Shown here piece after piece: positions 48,654 to 61,800 of a stretch of DNA of 64,000 nt. The notes below the pieces were generated by a model. It was not told the DNA's origin. It did not search any database and was given only the letters and a program-made list of their open reading frames with translations. The DNA comes from Colius striatus. Its lineage: Eukaryota; Chordata; Aves; Coliiformes; Coliidae. Position 1 is the stretch's first letter. Each line of letters starts with the position of its first letter. Made by a program: the position numbers and the translations under genes. Where the stretch lies: assembly GCF_028858725.1 (NCBI RefSeq), contig NC_084760.1, positions 58,925,367 through 58,989,366 of the forward strand. The letters run 5' to 3'.

Positions 48654-51600
48654 TAATAAGCCACAAGGTAGCACTCAATGAAGTTCTTTCCAACCTGGTA
48701 TCTTCCTGTGCTATATTCCTACACTGAGGTAGAAGAGGCAACAGTGAGTAGCTACATTAAATATATTTTTTAAAAATCTTATGTTAAAGGTACATTATGC
48801 TTCTAAAAGAAAATGAACTCAAGAACTTCAGAAGTCAACAACATCACTTCAGGTCACTGTGTCCCAATATGTTAACTGGTTTAACCTATAATTTTATAAA
48901 TTAAACAAAATTATGTCCAAGTATATAGACATATATTATGTCCAAGGGTGAGGAGGGGTTAGGAAGAATCAAAGACCAGGCAGTGGTCGATGCAGACCAT
49001 TTGTATGCTAGTGCAAGAGCAGAAGTAGCCATAAAACAATATCAGTGTGGTATAACCTCACCTGCAGCATATAGCAGAACTCCATATCCTTTACTTGTCC
49101 ATTGGAGATGTCCATGCTGGTACCAAGCTCCCACAAGACTGGAGGCAAGGACAGACAGTTGGACTTCAGAATCTAATAGCTCCCTGGCATGCTCTAAGAC
49201 AGACATGAAACTTCCAAAAAAAAAGAAATTTTGTCCAAGTATAGGTGCTGGAGAAGCTGTGTTTCTGTAACAGCAATATCAGCAACTTCAACCTCTGCTG
49301 GACCTCTAAGCAGGAGGAAGTCATGCTTCTTCCTGACTCCTCATGTGTTCTCTCCTCTCTGCTTCTTCCACAAGCTGAGGATGCACAACCACATGCTGAG
49401 ATGCTGGAGTAGCACTACAGTGTCTGTCCAAACTTCTGAGCCCCAGGCTCCTTAGAAAAATGTGCCGGGCCAGCTAGAAACTTTCTTCAGGCAGGATTCA
49501 GTCCATTAGCCAAATCTTGAACAATGCAGACCCAGATCATAAATTTTTAAAGAAGTAGATCTTAAGTCCACACTCAAACCAAAACCTGCACAACCTAAGT
49601 GAGACCTCTTGGTGAATGTAAAGGTGTTGGAATCAGAGGGATGAAGGAAGATGTAATTGACAGTATTAGCAGAAGTATTTTTATTTGGTGGACAACTTTT
49701 TAAAGATACAAAAACTTCACAGAGAAAATAAAAGACCTTACGACCACCCCACAATAGTCTTCTTAGTTGTTGCTTCAATTAACAATCTTGTTGCATTTCA
49801 TATGATCACTTTCAGAGCCAGGTTATAAAAATAGATCATAAATTCATAAAAAATTAATTCATAACTTCCAAAAATGTACTTCAAGCCTGGGATTTCCCGT
49901 TTTCACCTGTGTAGCTTAATCACTTTTATCTCCGAAAATGAAATACTACCATAGCCATGCTTCAGTGCACATTTCTGCAATATAATTTACTGTGGAAATC
50001 TCCTTGACAGTATTGAATGTTCACTTTCCTCATGAATGTCTTACATTCATAAGTCTACATTTTTGTCTTTAGTGTGCTTGTGCTGCCTGGTATTGTCCTC
50101 GGAAGCTGCTCTATCTGCTGCCATCTCCTTTGTCTGTTGTTCTCAAGAATCAATGTTTATCTCACTTTTTGTATGCTGCTCTGATATCACTTGATGCACA
50201 GTCTTTATGTAGAGATAATTACATAAAGTATATCCATATGAAAATATATTGCCTTGCTGAGAATGCAATTTAGTATTTCTACAAATATTTTCTTGGCTGA
50301 CCCATTCCCTTTCAGTGAGTCTGCTTTTGTCTGAAATTAATTATATGTATGTGACCAAGCTGAATGGGACTTAAACAGGTACAGAATCTGACTACATATA
50401 TGGGCTAATTATTTGAGATAAGTGTTAGAGACCAAGAACTGCCACAGCTTTTTTTTCTAGCAAGTATGAGTACTGTATTTCAAAATATTGACTTTTGATT
50501 TTCAGAAAGGGCTTTTTTTAGAATAGTACCCAAGGTTGTAATTTTACTCCTTTTGTTTCAGGATGCTATGTCTTGCAAGGTGTCAAATTCCAAGGTAAGA
50601 CAGATTCCTATGATGTCAACATTTCTGCTAACTGTGAAATTCCTACAGTGATTTGAAATAAGTATCTGTTTTTCAGTAAGTACTGAATTAAGGGCATAAT
50701 TATGATTCTTTAAGAATCTGACTATAGTAATTGGGCTGCCCAGAGTATTGTTTTACTAGCATAATCTGATCTTGTTCTGTATTCTTATAAACTTAGAAAG
50801 TACTGTTTTTCATATTCAAATATATTTTCCTTATGACATAGTAGTATAACACCTAATCAACTGTGGCAGAACCTTAAAATTGAACTCATAGACCATGGAA
50901 TAGGAAGATGATGACCCTTAGCATTTCTGTACATGTTGTACTCAAAGGAGAAAAAATGACAATGCAGATGATACACATTTTTCACAACACATCAGCTACC
51001 TAACTATTCCTAACTCAGTGGAACAGCTTCATTTTCAGTTTCCTTGCTGTAAACTGTTTTTTAACTACTTTCATCCTCACATACAGAAAAAAAACTCTAT
51101 TGCATGGCTAGCCATAAGTCTACTAAGATGGTTTAATCAGTAATGATAGTATTTTGAGAATGTCAGACAATTTCATATGATGCACTGTTTTTTCTACTGT
51201 TTTTACAGTTTTCTGGAGTCACTGCTGGTCACTTGCTAATGGAGGCACAGAATAATCATATGGAAATCCCTAATAGTAGCTGTTCGTGCCTGACTGACAT
51301 GAATTGAAATTTCAATCACCTATCTGTTCTGATTTAGTGATGCAGACAGACAAAAGTAGTATGTGACTTAAATCAAGTTGCACTTTAAGCCTGCAGACCC
51401 AATAAAGCTGACCAAGTTCCCTTCCCTGATCTGTTCTGCATGCAAGTATGTTGTATCTCAGGCAACATCTCTTTCTCTTTTATGTCCTGTCAGATTCTGC
51501 CACTATTTACCACTACAGCAATACTCAGTGAAGTATCTATCCTCTTTACTTATCTTTGACAAACAGAAACTTAGCCTAACTTACATTCATTCAAGACTAA

Positions 51601-53019
51601 CAACATTCAGTTCTTTGTCTTTTTTATTTACTGAGTCCCTTCGCAGCAACATCTCTTCTACTTTTCCTGTAAAAGCAAATTGCTGGGCTTTTTAACATCT
51701 TCCCTAATTTGACTGACTTATTTCACTCAGTACCATAATAGCTGAATTCTGCCTCCAGATAGAAGGTTTGGCTACACATTTATTAAATTTTCAGATGTGC
51801 TCATCACACTTCCTCGACACCATGATGGTCATCCAGCAGGAGAGGAGTTTCCTTTAAGTTCAGTAAATTTGTTAGCTTCTTTGCATCTTTTCTCACGACA
51901 CCTACAAAACACTTGACAGCAATGAGGCTGCTGCTAGTTTAAGAATGTTGACTGTATTGTTGTGCTGCATTCCCCCATCTGTCTGCATTATTCCCTGTTT
52001 CCTAATTACCTTCATATTATAAAGTCTTCAAGGCTGAGATCTTTTTCATCCAATGTTTATAAAACAAACAGAGCCATGAAGCTCTGGTTCAAAACCAATG
52101 CTTAACAAATAACCACTGTTCAGAGAAAGACAAGAGAACAGAAGCAGGGGTAAGGAATAAACTGAGATTTTTCCTTCTTGATTTCTTTCTCTATTTGCCC
52201 AGCAAAGGAACAGCAGCACAAAACCACACAAATGTATAAAATAAGAGCTGTGATTTTGGTTAGGCTTGCACAATAGGTTAAACAGTTGTAAGTATGGAAA
52301 CATCCTATTGGAAGAACACAGGTTAACAATTGGTGACATTACATACTTTCCTCACGTAATTCATGCCAAAGTATCATTACTTTAATAATTGGTAAAAAAA
52401 AAAATACCTACAGACTGCAGATTTCTAGGCATCAAGTGTTGAATCACACCAATAAAAAGTTACAGTAGAATCAATTGCCCTTTTCTCCACTCCTTCTTAT
52501 GGCTAACTTGGAAAAAAAATTGCTAAGGAACTCAGTTCCCTGAGCTGGCACACCTTATGTGAAAACGTTGCACAAAAAAAAAAAAAAACACCAAAACCAA
52601 AAAACAGTGCTTTCACAAATTAAATTTCTGACTCATTCTCTTCATATGCTTTGTTTTGCATCAAGTCTTTTGATGCACATTAAGTGTTTTTAAACGGGAG
52701 AAAAATTACGATTCGATAAAACACAATAAACATCACCAGGACTAAAAGTTTTTTTCACTTTCTCTCCACTTAAAGCAAGAATATTTGTATTTACTTGCTT
52801 AAATTCTAATTAGAATAGACGACACTGGGAAAAGTGGCTTAGTAATGTATCCTGCCAGAAGTCGTACAAAAAAAGATGAAATACGCAATGTGTCTAATCT
52901 TTTGGCTATTATAATTAAGCCATACAAGTGCTTTAAGAACATCAGCTTTTCAGACTATGAACTAATAACCACAAAGTGTCTTGTTGTCCCGCTGTGCCAC
53001 AAGACGCAAGCCTTCAAGG
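48654..53019. other. AT-rich DNA, no gene recognised
   Basis: No named repeat or firm exon was seen. Poly(A)-like runs occur near 52.39 and 52.57 kb. If the CpG island 2 gene runs leftward, this is the 3' side of its first exon, that is, intron 1. Confidence 0.55.
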
Positions 53020-54030
53020 AACGGCTGGAAAAAGCTCGGAGTCTCGGGGAGCGCAGGCGGACCGCGGCGAGACCGTAGGAGCGAAGACGCTTCCCCTCGC
53101 CGCGCCAGCCCCTGCCACTGTCACGCGTTCCCCAACCGCACGGCAACGCACCTGGCGCCAACCATCCAAGTTTTCCCTCATGATCGCTCCCGACAGTTCC
53201 GGCACGGCCCCGGGCGGAGTCGCGGCGCGGCCGGCGGCGCGCGGAGCCCACGACAGCGCCCGACGGGACGGGCCCCGGGCGGCGGCCGGTCCAGGTGTGG
53301 CGGCCGCCGGGAGGTGCGGAGCGATCTCTGCGCTCGCCTGCCCTTACCTCAGGTGCAAGTAGTGCACCAGCTTCGTCATCACAGTCACCATCTTCTCGGG
53401 TCACCTTGGCCGCTGCCTCGGGGGCGGGAGGGACACACGACTAGAAGGACGACGTTGCCCGGGGACTCCTCCCTCAGTGGCTCTTCCCAGTCGCTTCACC
53501 CGCCTTCGTCCCCTCGGGGTGGCAGCGGTTCTCGGCCTTTCACCTGTCCGCGCTGACTGCCGCCACGGAGACTCCGCCCGGGCAGAGGGCGGGGCAGGCG
53601 CCCTCCCGCGGGGCTGCCCGACCTCCTCCCCTCATCCAGCGCCCGCCTTGGAGGGACAGCGCTCACGCCGCGCCGAGTCGGGCGGCGAGGCGGCCGCTGA
53701 GTCACTGCGGGGTCGAGGGCGATTCAGCCGCCTTCCCGCCACATCTCCGTGAGGGGAAGAGCGCGGGCGCTCCCGCTGCGGGTGGCTGAGCCCCGCTCTG
53801 CCGGGTCATGTCGGGGCGCCCTCCGCCCTCCTGGCTCCCTGCGCCCCGCTAGGCTCTGGCCTGCTGTGGGACCATGTGGCGCGGCGGGCCGGTGGGCCCG
53901 CACGGGATAGCAGGGCTGGAGTCAGACCCTACGGCCTCCCTGAGGGGCCCGACCTTGGCAGGGGCGTCCAAGGAGCGGCTCTGCCACTGCGACCGCGCCG
54001 AGGTGGGGACCTGAGGACGCGGCAGGGTCT
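53020..54030. promoter_or_regulatory. CpG island promoter 2, possibly bidirectional
   Basis: About 1 kb of GC-rich sequence has abundant CpG, including GTCGCGGCGCGGCCGGCGGC. A minus-strand start codon with strong Kozak context and a first-exon donor lie at 53348-53391. On the plus strand an ATG with A at -3 at about 53873 opens a frame that meets a donor-like GAG|GTGGGG near 54002, and another donor-like CTCC|GTGAGG lies near 53750. Divergent genes from this island are plausible. No TATA box is evident. Open frames of up to 191 codons on both strands here are compositional. Confidence 0.9.
53348..53391 (-). CDS. Candidate first coding exon in CpG island 2, unidentified
   Basis: On the minus strand an ATG at 53391-53389 with A at -3 and G at +4 opens 14 codons and two further bases. 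It ends at a strong donor (CTGAG|GTAAGG). The peptide is MVTVMTKLVHYLHL plus a split codon. A second ATG five codons in is an alternative start. The position inside the island, the Kozak match and the donor together make this a credible first exon, but 14 residues are too few to identify a protein. It ends in phase 2. The gene would run leftward toward the LTR-bearing region. Confidence 0.4.
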
Positions 54031-57000
54031 CAACTTTCTTTTGCAGTGTACGCACCTCTCCCCTGAGAGCTGGGCACAGAGGCCAGGGCAGCTTGCACTG
54101 TGTGGGAGAGCGCAGGCTGGGAGGTGTGAGGGTGGAAGTACCCCACGGGAGCAGAAAGACGGCCTCATCCTTGCCTATGGAATAGCCGAGCATGCACAGT
54201 TCGTGGGTGCTCTTTCAAAGGCTGCTAAATGGGGAAGAGTTCAACGAGGAGCAAAGGGAATGATTGCAAGTCTGGGCAACTTGCCTAGCGGTATGAAACT
54301 GATGTCTTCCCCACATTCGGTACAGCAGAGGAAGGGGGAAGAGGTGAAATGATTATGGCTTTTAAGTGCCTACGCAGGAAGATTTGTCATAGCAGAGAGC
54401 TCTTTACCAAAGATGTAAGAAAACTCAAAAGGACTGAAGCAGAAGCTAGACAAATTTAGGCTGGGAACAATGAAACAATTTTTCTATTACTATAAGGGCA
54501 CTGAAATGCTGAGAAGGTTTATATAAAGCACTACTGGATCTTGGCTCTCTTAAAATTTTATCTTTACAATGGATTATTTCCTTATATAAACCACAGATAG
54601 ATAATTGGTCTTCGGAGATCTGCCTAGATGATCCCAGAACAGATGGTCATAACAGTAACACCAGGTTTTCAAATCTATGAATATCAATTTACTTAGTTTC
54701 TGATGCACTCCAAATTGAGAATATCCCCTCAGCCTTACTCTCTTGTACATCCACCCTGGTCACAGAACCAGGTAAGTCTTGAAAAAGTAGAATGTACTAA
54801 ATGTAATTCAAAGATTATCATAATGTACACACTAACTTAACATGATGAAAGATTGCAAAGAAAAATGTATTCTGTATCTTATGATTCAGAATTATTGATT
54901 TAATTATGTATTCTACTGAAGCATTTTGTTGTACTGATAACATTCAAATTACTGAAATTTGGAAATAAAGTGGAGTCACAGTACATGAGATGTTTCTGGT
55001 TCACCAGCAAGTATGTCGGGACTGTGGATAGCTTTGTAGTGCTACAAAGATACAACTTAGATATTTGATAGAAAATTTACCTGCAAGTTACTATTCAGTC
55101 ACTGTACCCTCCCAAAGTAAGATGGCTACTGTAAACTGTATTTCAATTTTTCTGGACAAACTGATTTTTAATCCCCATAGACAGGATTTTAACTCAGTTT
55201 GGGATGCACTGTAGTCTCTAATCCCTTCCATCTGCACATTCTTGACAGTATCAGACTTGTGAGAAAAGTGTGTTTAGTTTTTCTTTATGAGTCAGACACA
55301 ATATAGAGATTCTGTAAGCAAGAAATTATGTAGATAATTAGAGCAGACTTTTGTGGGTTTGGTTTGGGGTTTTTTTTTGTCATGGATAAATCTTGCAACT
55401 TTTATATTTTTAGCCCATTGTACACATAGCTTTATATCACAAATCCCCAAGCTTGTTGTTTTCAATAATGTCTTTATTTTTTTTTCTCTATAAATTCTTT
55501 CTGTACCTCCTATATTTCTTAGCTCAAGTCAATTGGAACTCCAAAATACATGCTCTTCACCTGCTAACCTATTCTCCTGCTCTGTGCTGCTCTCTACAAC
55601 TTTTACAGCTCTGCTGTACCAAAGGTTCAACACAGCTGGCTTCTGTTTTGTATGTAATAATCCCTCTTTTCATATTTCTTCTTAAAATTCATTATTTCTC
55701 CCCCACATTCCTTAACTAGTCTTTATTTGCTAATTCTATGCTTGTATTTATTCATGTAACACATTTGTTTTCAAAAAGATTAAGAATCTGATGTAGCTGT
55801 CATCTAATGACACTTGTAATTCAAAGTGCTTGTTCCCAAAAATATATGAATCATCTTACTACACTAAAAATTGATCTGACATATTCAGTTCTCTTCTTTA
55901 CCTTGCAAGAATTTAAACTTTCCACAAAACAAAAATTATGAAAAGTCTGATATACAGTTTCTACTTCAAAATGTTTGAAATAAAACATACACGTTAAGAG
56001 TTTTGTTTCACTATTGTTTCGCTTTATTCCATTGTTTGATTGTAATTTTTTTACATCATGTTCTATTATATTTCAGTAGTCAACAGGCTAACATACATGT
56101 TTTGATTGTTTACTAGTTTCTACAAAATAAGTATCTTTCCTTGAAACATTTTGATTTTGTGTAATCATCATTTTCTAGCAGAAAGCTACCCATCAGAAAG
56201 TTTTAAATCATTCCAAGGATTGAAAATGAACTATTTTCACCACACTAAGGATGAAAGCAAAGCTGTTCAGGATAAGGTATTTGGTCACACATAGTGGACA
56301 AGTGAGGCATAAGCTGTTGGAAGGAGGAAATTAATTCCTAATCCTATTAGTTAATAGATGGCTCATTCCCAGCTGTATCATCATATGTTCTTTTTACAGT
56401 ATCTAGTTGATTTAATACGATTCTGGCTTTCCAGATTGGCTTGCCGTCATTATTGGGATGTATACAATTGGCAAACCTCAGTATGTCAGAGAATTTGGGG
56501 TAGGGTGGTCGAGATAGAAGAGGATGAGTGCAATAGGTATAAATATGGGTAAAGGATTTGAGAAAGAGCTACCACCTTTTGAAGTCAGAGCTTTGCCTGG
56601 AGAGGAAATCCTTGGGAAAGGATTCAAATAATCTCTGTGGCGCAAAGAGGTACAGTCTGTATAAATACAGTCTCCATCAAAATGCACTTTGAGTATTGTC
56701 AGAAGAGTTCACTGACTCTCAAACAGCTCAGGTGATTCTGATGAAGTGTCAAGAGAATATAGGAACTCTTAGATGTCAGGTGCATATCATGTTCTAATAT
56801 ATAAAAGCATATAGTTCCACCTAGAGAACAAAGCAGTCATAATTTAACACAATCTATAGGCAGAATCCAGACAAAGGTTCTTGTGACAAAACAGTTGCAT
56901 TTGTGAGGCTGGTATGCTATAGCAGCACTTGTCATTAGGAGCCCTAGAGCTTGTGTGAGACTTAGTTTTGGCAATTTTGAAACGTATAGATATTTTTTTT

Positions 57001-58121
57001 AATGGAGAAAGCAAATTTGAGAGCGGAAGCACACCATGAACCACGTACCAGCTTCAGCAAGGTTCTCACTGCAGCCTCAGTAAGAGCATTTATGATCACA
57101 ATAAAAACATAAATGCATGCCATTTTTACTGCTGGCATAACCCAGTAATCTTGTAGGTATATAATCTAATAAAAGCAGCAAAAGTTTAATGACAGTTTTT
57201 TAATCTCTTCGTCAGCTGGTCTGTATCGTGGACAATATTTATGCATACTTAATCATAAACAATACTTGCATGTGCTTTCCAGTTTGCTTTCCTTAACTAA
57301 GCAACAGTATATTTCAAAGTTAAAAATGAAATTACATGTACCTTAGTAAAATGTGTAATATATGTACACATATATTAGGTAAGGATATACAGAACAACTT
57401 TTCCCATACTGTTTCTGTACAAACCATGGTGGTTTAAAATTTGTTCATCTGCATTCAGTTGGTTGCCAGGTGTCATTTTTGCCTTATTTGTCTCCAAAGC
57501 CAGCCTGAATCAGTATGAAAAGGATACTCAAGCACTTAGCCATACCATTAGTTTTCATGAAAAGGCACTTTGTGGGGGGAAAAAAAAAAGTGCAGCTTCA
57601 AGGTAACAGCAAGACATTGATTTTCCACGTTTGAAATTAACATAATGTTTTTACATAATGATCCTCTCCACTGATCATTAAAATAACATAGTTACCTCGG
57701 CAACTGGAACAGCCTGCAAATGTTATCTAGTTACACATAACACATTCTAAAAATATACACAACAAATAAGGTATGAAACATCATTTGGGGAAAAAATGGT
57801 TTTTTTTCATTAAAAATACCTTCTGGTCTCAGCATATTTTTCTGAGAAAATTTCAGTTTAATGAAACTTTGTTTATAAGCAAAATTTATATTATTTGCTC
57901 AAAACCTGAAGACCTAATGTTGTTTATTTTCCTGACAATGGAAAACAATAGTTTCTTTTCAATTACAACTTGCATTTTTCTTTAAATATTTCAATGGCAA
58001 ATGCTCAGGAAATAACATTTATTTCTAAAGCACGGGTTGCATGCTTGAAAAGCTGATGGAAAATACAACACATCAAATAATTGACCCATGAATTCAATCA
58101 AGCAAGTTTATTGCTTTGCAG

Positions 58122-58164
58122 CTGAATGTATACACTGCCATTGTGGCCCTCCTGTTTTCTTCTG
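58122..58164 (+). CDS. Candidate coding exon, plus strand, unidentified
   Basis: A strong acceptor (AAGTTTATTGCTTTGCAG) is followed by 43 nt and a consensus donor (TCTTCTG|GTGAGTAC). One frame reads LNVYTAIVALLFSS and ends in phase 1. It is hydrophobic, like part of a signal or membrane segment. A second frame (ECIHCHCGPPVFF) is also open, and the third has a stop. The phase fits the next candidate exon at 58600. It could belong to a plus-strand gene starting in CpG island 2, about 4 kb upstream. It is not recognised and could also be a non-coding exon. Confidence 0.25.
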
Positions 58165-58599
58165 GTGAGTACCCTTGTAAGTCTAACCTACCAGTGTAGA
58201 TGTAATTTCAGTGCAAAGTCTGATGACTCCTAGGAAACTCATAATTCTTAATGTGTTTGAGCATTTTTCCATCATCTATTTTATTTAAACACTTCTTCTA
58301 GTTTTGATGTTGAAAGTGTGGTGACAAGGTCACTCTGAGAGAGGATCTGAGTACATATAAGTGTTCCTTTGATAAGAGTACTGCTCAGTAGAGATAATGG
58401 GATCTTTGCTGTTGGAAGCAGGAGTGAACCCTTTGTTTAAAAATCTCTTTGCGAATCCACAGCAAATAATCTCACATTTGGATTGATTTCCATTGGAAAA
58501 TACAGAACTGCAATGGCTGGGCTATGACTATCTTTGATTTGACTAGTTTTGATTTGACAATGACAGCAAGAGACTGAGTATCTTGTGTATTTCTTACAG

Positions 58600-58846
58600 G
58601 CTCCAGTTTCAACCATCATTGTTATATTTCCAGGGGCAGACAACCGTCAAAGATTGCGGCCCATGCCTTTCCTCAGGTTTCATTGTCCATAAGTTTGTTC
58701 CCTAGTGTTGCTTCCCAAATCCCCCATCCAATCCAATGCCATGCTACAACTACATGTCAGGATGACATCCAAGCACGTATCTTTCCCTTCTTTCACCCAT
58801 GTTGGCAAAGGAAACCTGAGTGTATGAACTGGAAGATGACTGCAAG
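58600..58846 (+). CDS. Candidate coding exon, plus strand, unidentified
   Basis: A good acceptor (TTGTGTATTTCTTACAG) opens a 247-nt segment ending at a usable donor (CTGCAAG|GTAATC). Joined in phase to the 43-nt exon at 58122, one frame stays open for the whole length, about 82 codons. It reaches a stop only two bases past the donor, as expected if the donor is used. The peptide includes HCYISRGRQPSKIAAHAFPQ and CHATTTCQDD and is moderately rich in Cys and His. Two other frames are open for 31 and 35 codons, so which frame is coding, if any, is unclear. No family was recognised. A lncRNA is an equal possibility. Confidence 0.25.
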
Positions 58847-61800
58847 GTAATCATTTACTCCCCTGAACTGCAGAATTGCTAGATTAGGAAGTTAAGTCCA
58901 TCACATCCATGCCTACCCTACAACATAGGCACAATTATCCCGGTGCTTCTGAAGTGGGACTCTAAAGAGATCCATATCATCCTCCCCAAGCAGAAGAAAG
59001 GTCAGGACACAGGTCTGCATCTTAAAATCGTAGCCTCACACTAAAAGGTCTAAAGCCAATAATAAAGGTATTCATTACGCCATCAAATTTTATAACCATT
59101 CTTAAGACCTTTATCCTCTCTGACATCTAATGAGAGAGTACATGCTGTCTGGGGCTGTGATTAGCTCACAAAAAGGAGAGATTAGAGTATTAGCCACTAC
59201 TGAGCAGATGGATCACTACATAGGATCTTAGACAAGAAAGAAATATTAAGTCACATTTGGAAGATACAAAATAGTTTAAAAAAGCTTTAAATATCTGTGG
59301 AGATTAACAAGGAACTGACTTTATGGTGTGACAACATACATACCAGATGATGGAGTGAAGATGGTATAAGGTGTTCTGGGTTTAACAAAGCTCACTCAGT
59401 CACAATGGGTATGTCTATTGAAGAGACTGTGAGGCACAGGAATTCTGTGCATGAATATCCAATGTAAGAGACTGCAATCAGGTGACTCATCTACTCATTG
59501 CTGGTGATCTAGTATTATTCATACTGTGTTTTCTGTATGTATGGGTGCAGCCGTTGGTGGTATTTTTAGGAATACAGAAATAATGAGTACTGCAGGGTTT
59601 TGCTTTGTTTGCTCTTTTTAAGTTTGAATAGAAAGGAGATGGAATTGTTGATCAGCAATTTACAGAGGTGGAAAAGGGATGGTCTTAGTTTGACTAACTA
59701 GCTCTTCACTGGAAAATTACAAGCATTTAAACATATTTTTACAAAAATGCTGAGTAAAAATTATTACATTCGCCATACTCCATAGATTGGCTGGTTTTAT
59801 GTGTTTGAATTAGTTTACTGGTTCAAAAACAACCTTTTGAATTGACTTATACTTTGACATTATGTTGAAGACAGTGCTATTAGCCTAGGGATATTTGCTC
59901 AGAATCTCAGAAGATCTTTCATTCACCTTCTTCGTTATGAGCAAGATACTTCACCATTTGGAACAAGAATGAATGAAGAGCCATCTAGAGAAAGGAATGG
60001 ATTGAGGAGGACTATAATATGTCTCATTAGGTAACTGAATATGATAAAAAGGAGTTTCTTGCCTCAAAAAACCAAAATCTTAAAATGACTCTAAGTATGG
60101 CATTATTAAGGTATGTCATTTGTGTACCATTCTATTGATTTTTGTACCTAATGTTTGCAACTTCTAACCTTCTTCCCTGCAAATTCTGCCTGGAAGTGGA
60201 TGAAGTCTTTATTTGCTTGTAACATTTTTCTAGTTTGTCTACACCTCCAGTGATACCTGTGCAAACTCATAGCTACTAGACTGTATCACAGCGGGTTAAA
60301 CAGCTTAACACCAAGCCCACACCAACTAAATTAGACAATATTCCTGTGCCTGGCTGAGTCAGACAGCAAAAAATTCTGAAAATCCTGGGGCAGGAGCCAC
60401 AGGCATAACATCACATGCTATAGTTGTGACTATGGATGTGTAGACCACCTTTCTCAGTCATGTATATATCAGCAAAAAAACTGGTTGTGGCATACAAGCA
60501 GCATGAACTCCAGAGCTACAAGTCCAGTCTGGGGTTTTTTTTCTCCTTTCACTGATCTTGTCCATTTATCTTTTCTCATCTCTTGCTTTCATTATGCCTT
60601 ACTTTTCAAACATGTCCCTGTTGCTGTTTCCTCTGTTTTCCTTCTGCTTTTGGTAGCTATCTTTTCTTGTAGTCTTTGGCAGGTCTGTTGTGAAACATAT
60701 ACAGTGCCCTTCTTTGTCTCCAGCAGCTCTTCTTTCCCACCTGTGTCTTGACTGTTACCAACTGGTCACATGCAAATTGGACAAGCATGTCACTTCATTA
60801 TTGTTCCAGAAACAGCTAGCTTTGTCATATTCAAAGGCATTGTTTTGGTGTATCAAACAGAAATCGCACAGTATCATATATTATATCTGAAGTCTTCTAA
60901 CCAGGTAATGCCCACACAGATTATATCTCACATTGTTTGCATTATGAATATTTGTTTGTATAATATGAACTTTGTCTACACTTCAAACATTACATGTAGT
61001 ATTTATCATTGGTGATCAACATAATGGTGATGAAGTAAATAATGCTGAAATTCTTTCACTGTTTCATATCTGAAAGTAATGCAAAATGATAATAACTGTT
61101 TAATAGATGAACTAAGGCTTTTAATCCTTGATTTTTTTTATTCTTGCTGTGATTGTTTTTCTAGCAGTGGCCTAATTGTACATGCTTTGGAGAAATCCTG
61201 AGACTATAGAACTCTTCATATTAGCCTGGAGGTACCTCTCAGTGGGGATTTAAGATTTTAAATAGAAAACAAAAAGTTAAAAATGTCGAGACTGGCAACA
61301 GAGGTACTACAGGCTGCATTTGGGCTGACACACATAGAGGAAAATCCTATAAGGTTAAAAATAGAAACTTGTTCCACTTGTAGATTAGCTTTATATCTAA
61401 TCCACTCCTGTTCTGCCACATGGCACACTACCTATACAGACAAACTGTGTGAGGACGAGGACAGAGGTATGAATTCAGGTTAGATGGCATTCCTTCCCAT
61501 CCATTCTTACAGTTTTGAATTGAAACGAACCTGGATGAAGTTTACAGATGTTTTTCAAACATGTAATGCCGGTCAGTTTTCTGCACACTGATGTTTCTGG
61601 AGACATAAATCCATCAAAATAAAAATGGTTCATAGTTCAGTTATCAGTGTGGGTCTGCTAATTCATCTCTGGAATTCTCTCTGCCAACTTCAGTACACAG
61701 TGTATTATGCTGAACAACTTGTAAAGTCTACGTCTGCTCAGTACTATGGATTCACATACCTGGTTTGTCTCTAAAATTACTTATATATTTATCATTCATG

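Noticed and set aside
52955..54352. Open frames of up to 191 codons in CpG island 2
   Set aside because: Same compositional explanation. The long minus-strand frame reads through the proposed donor at 53347 and is out of frame with the preferred start.
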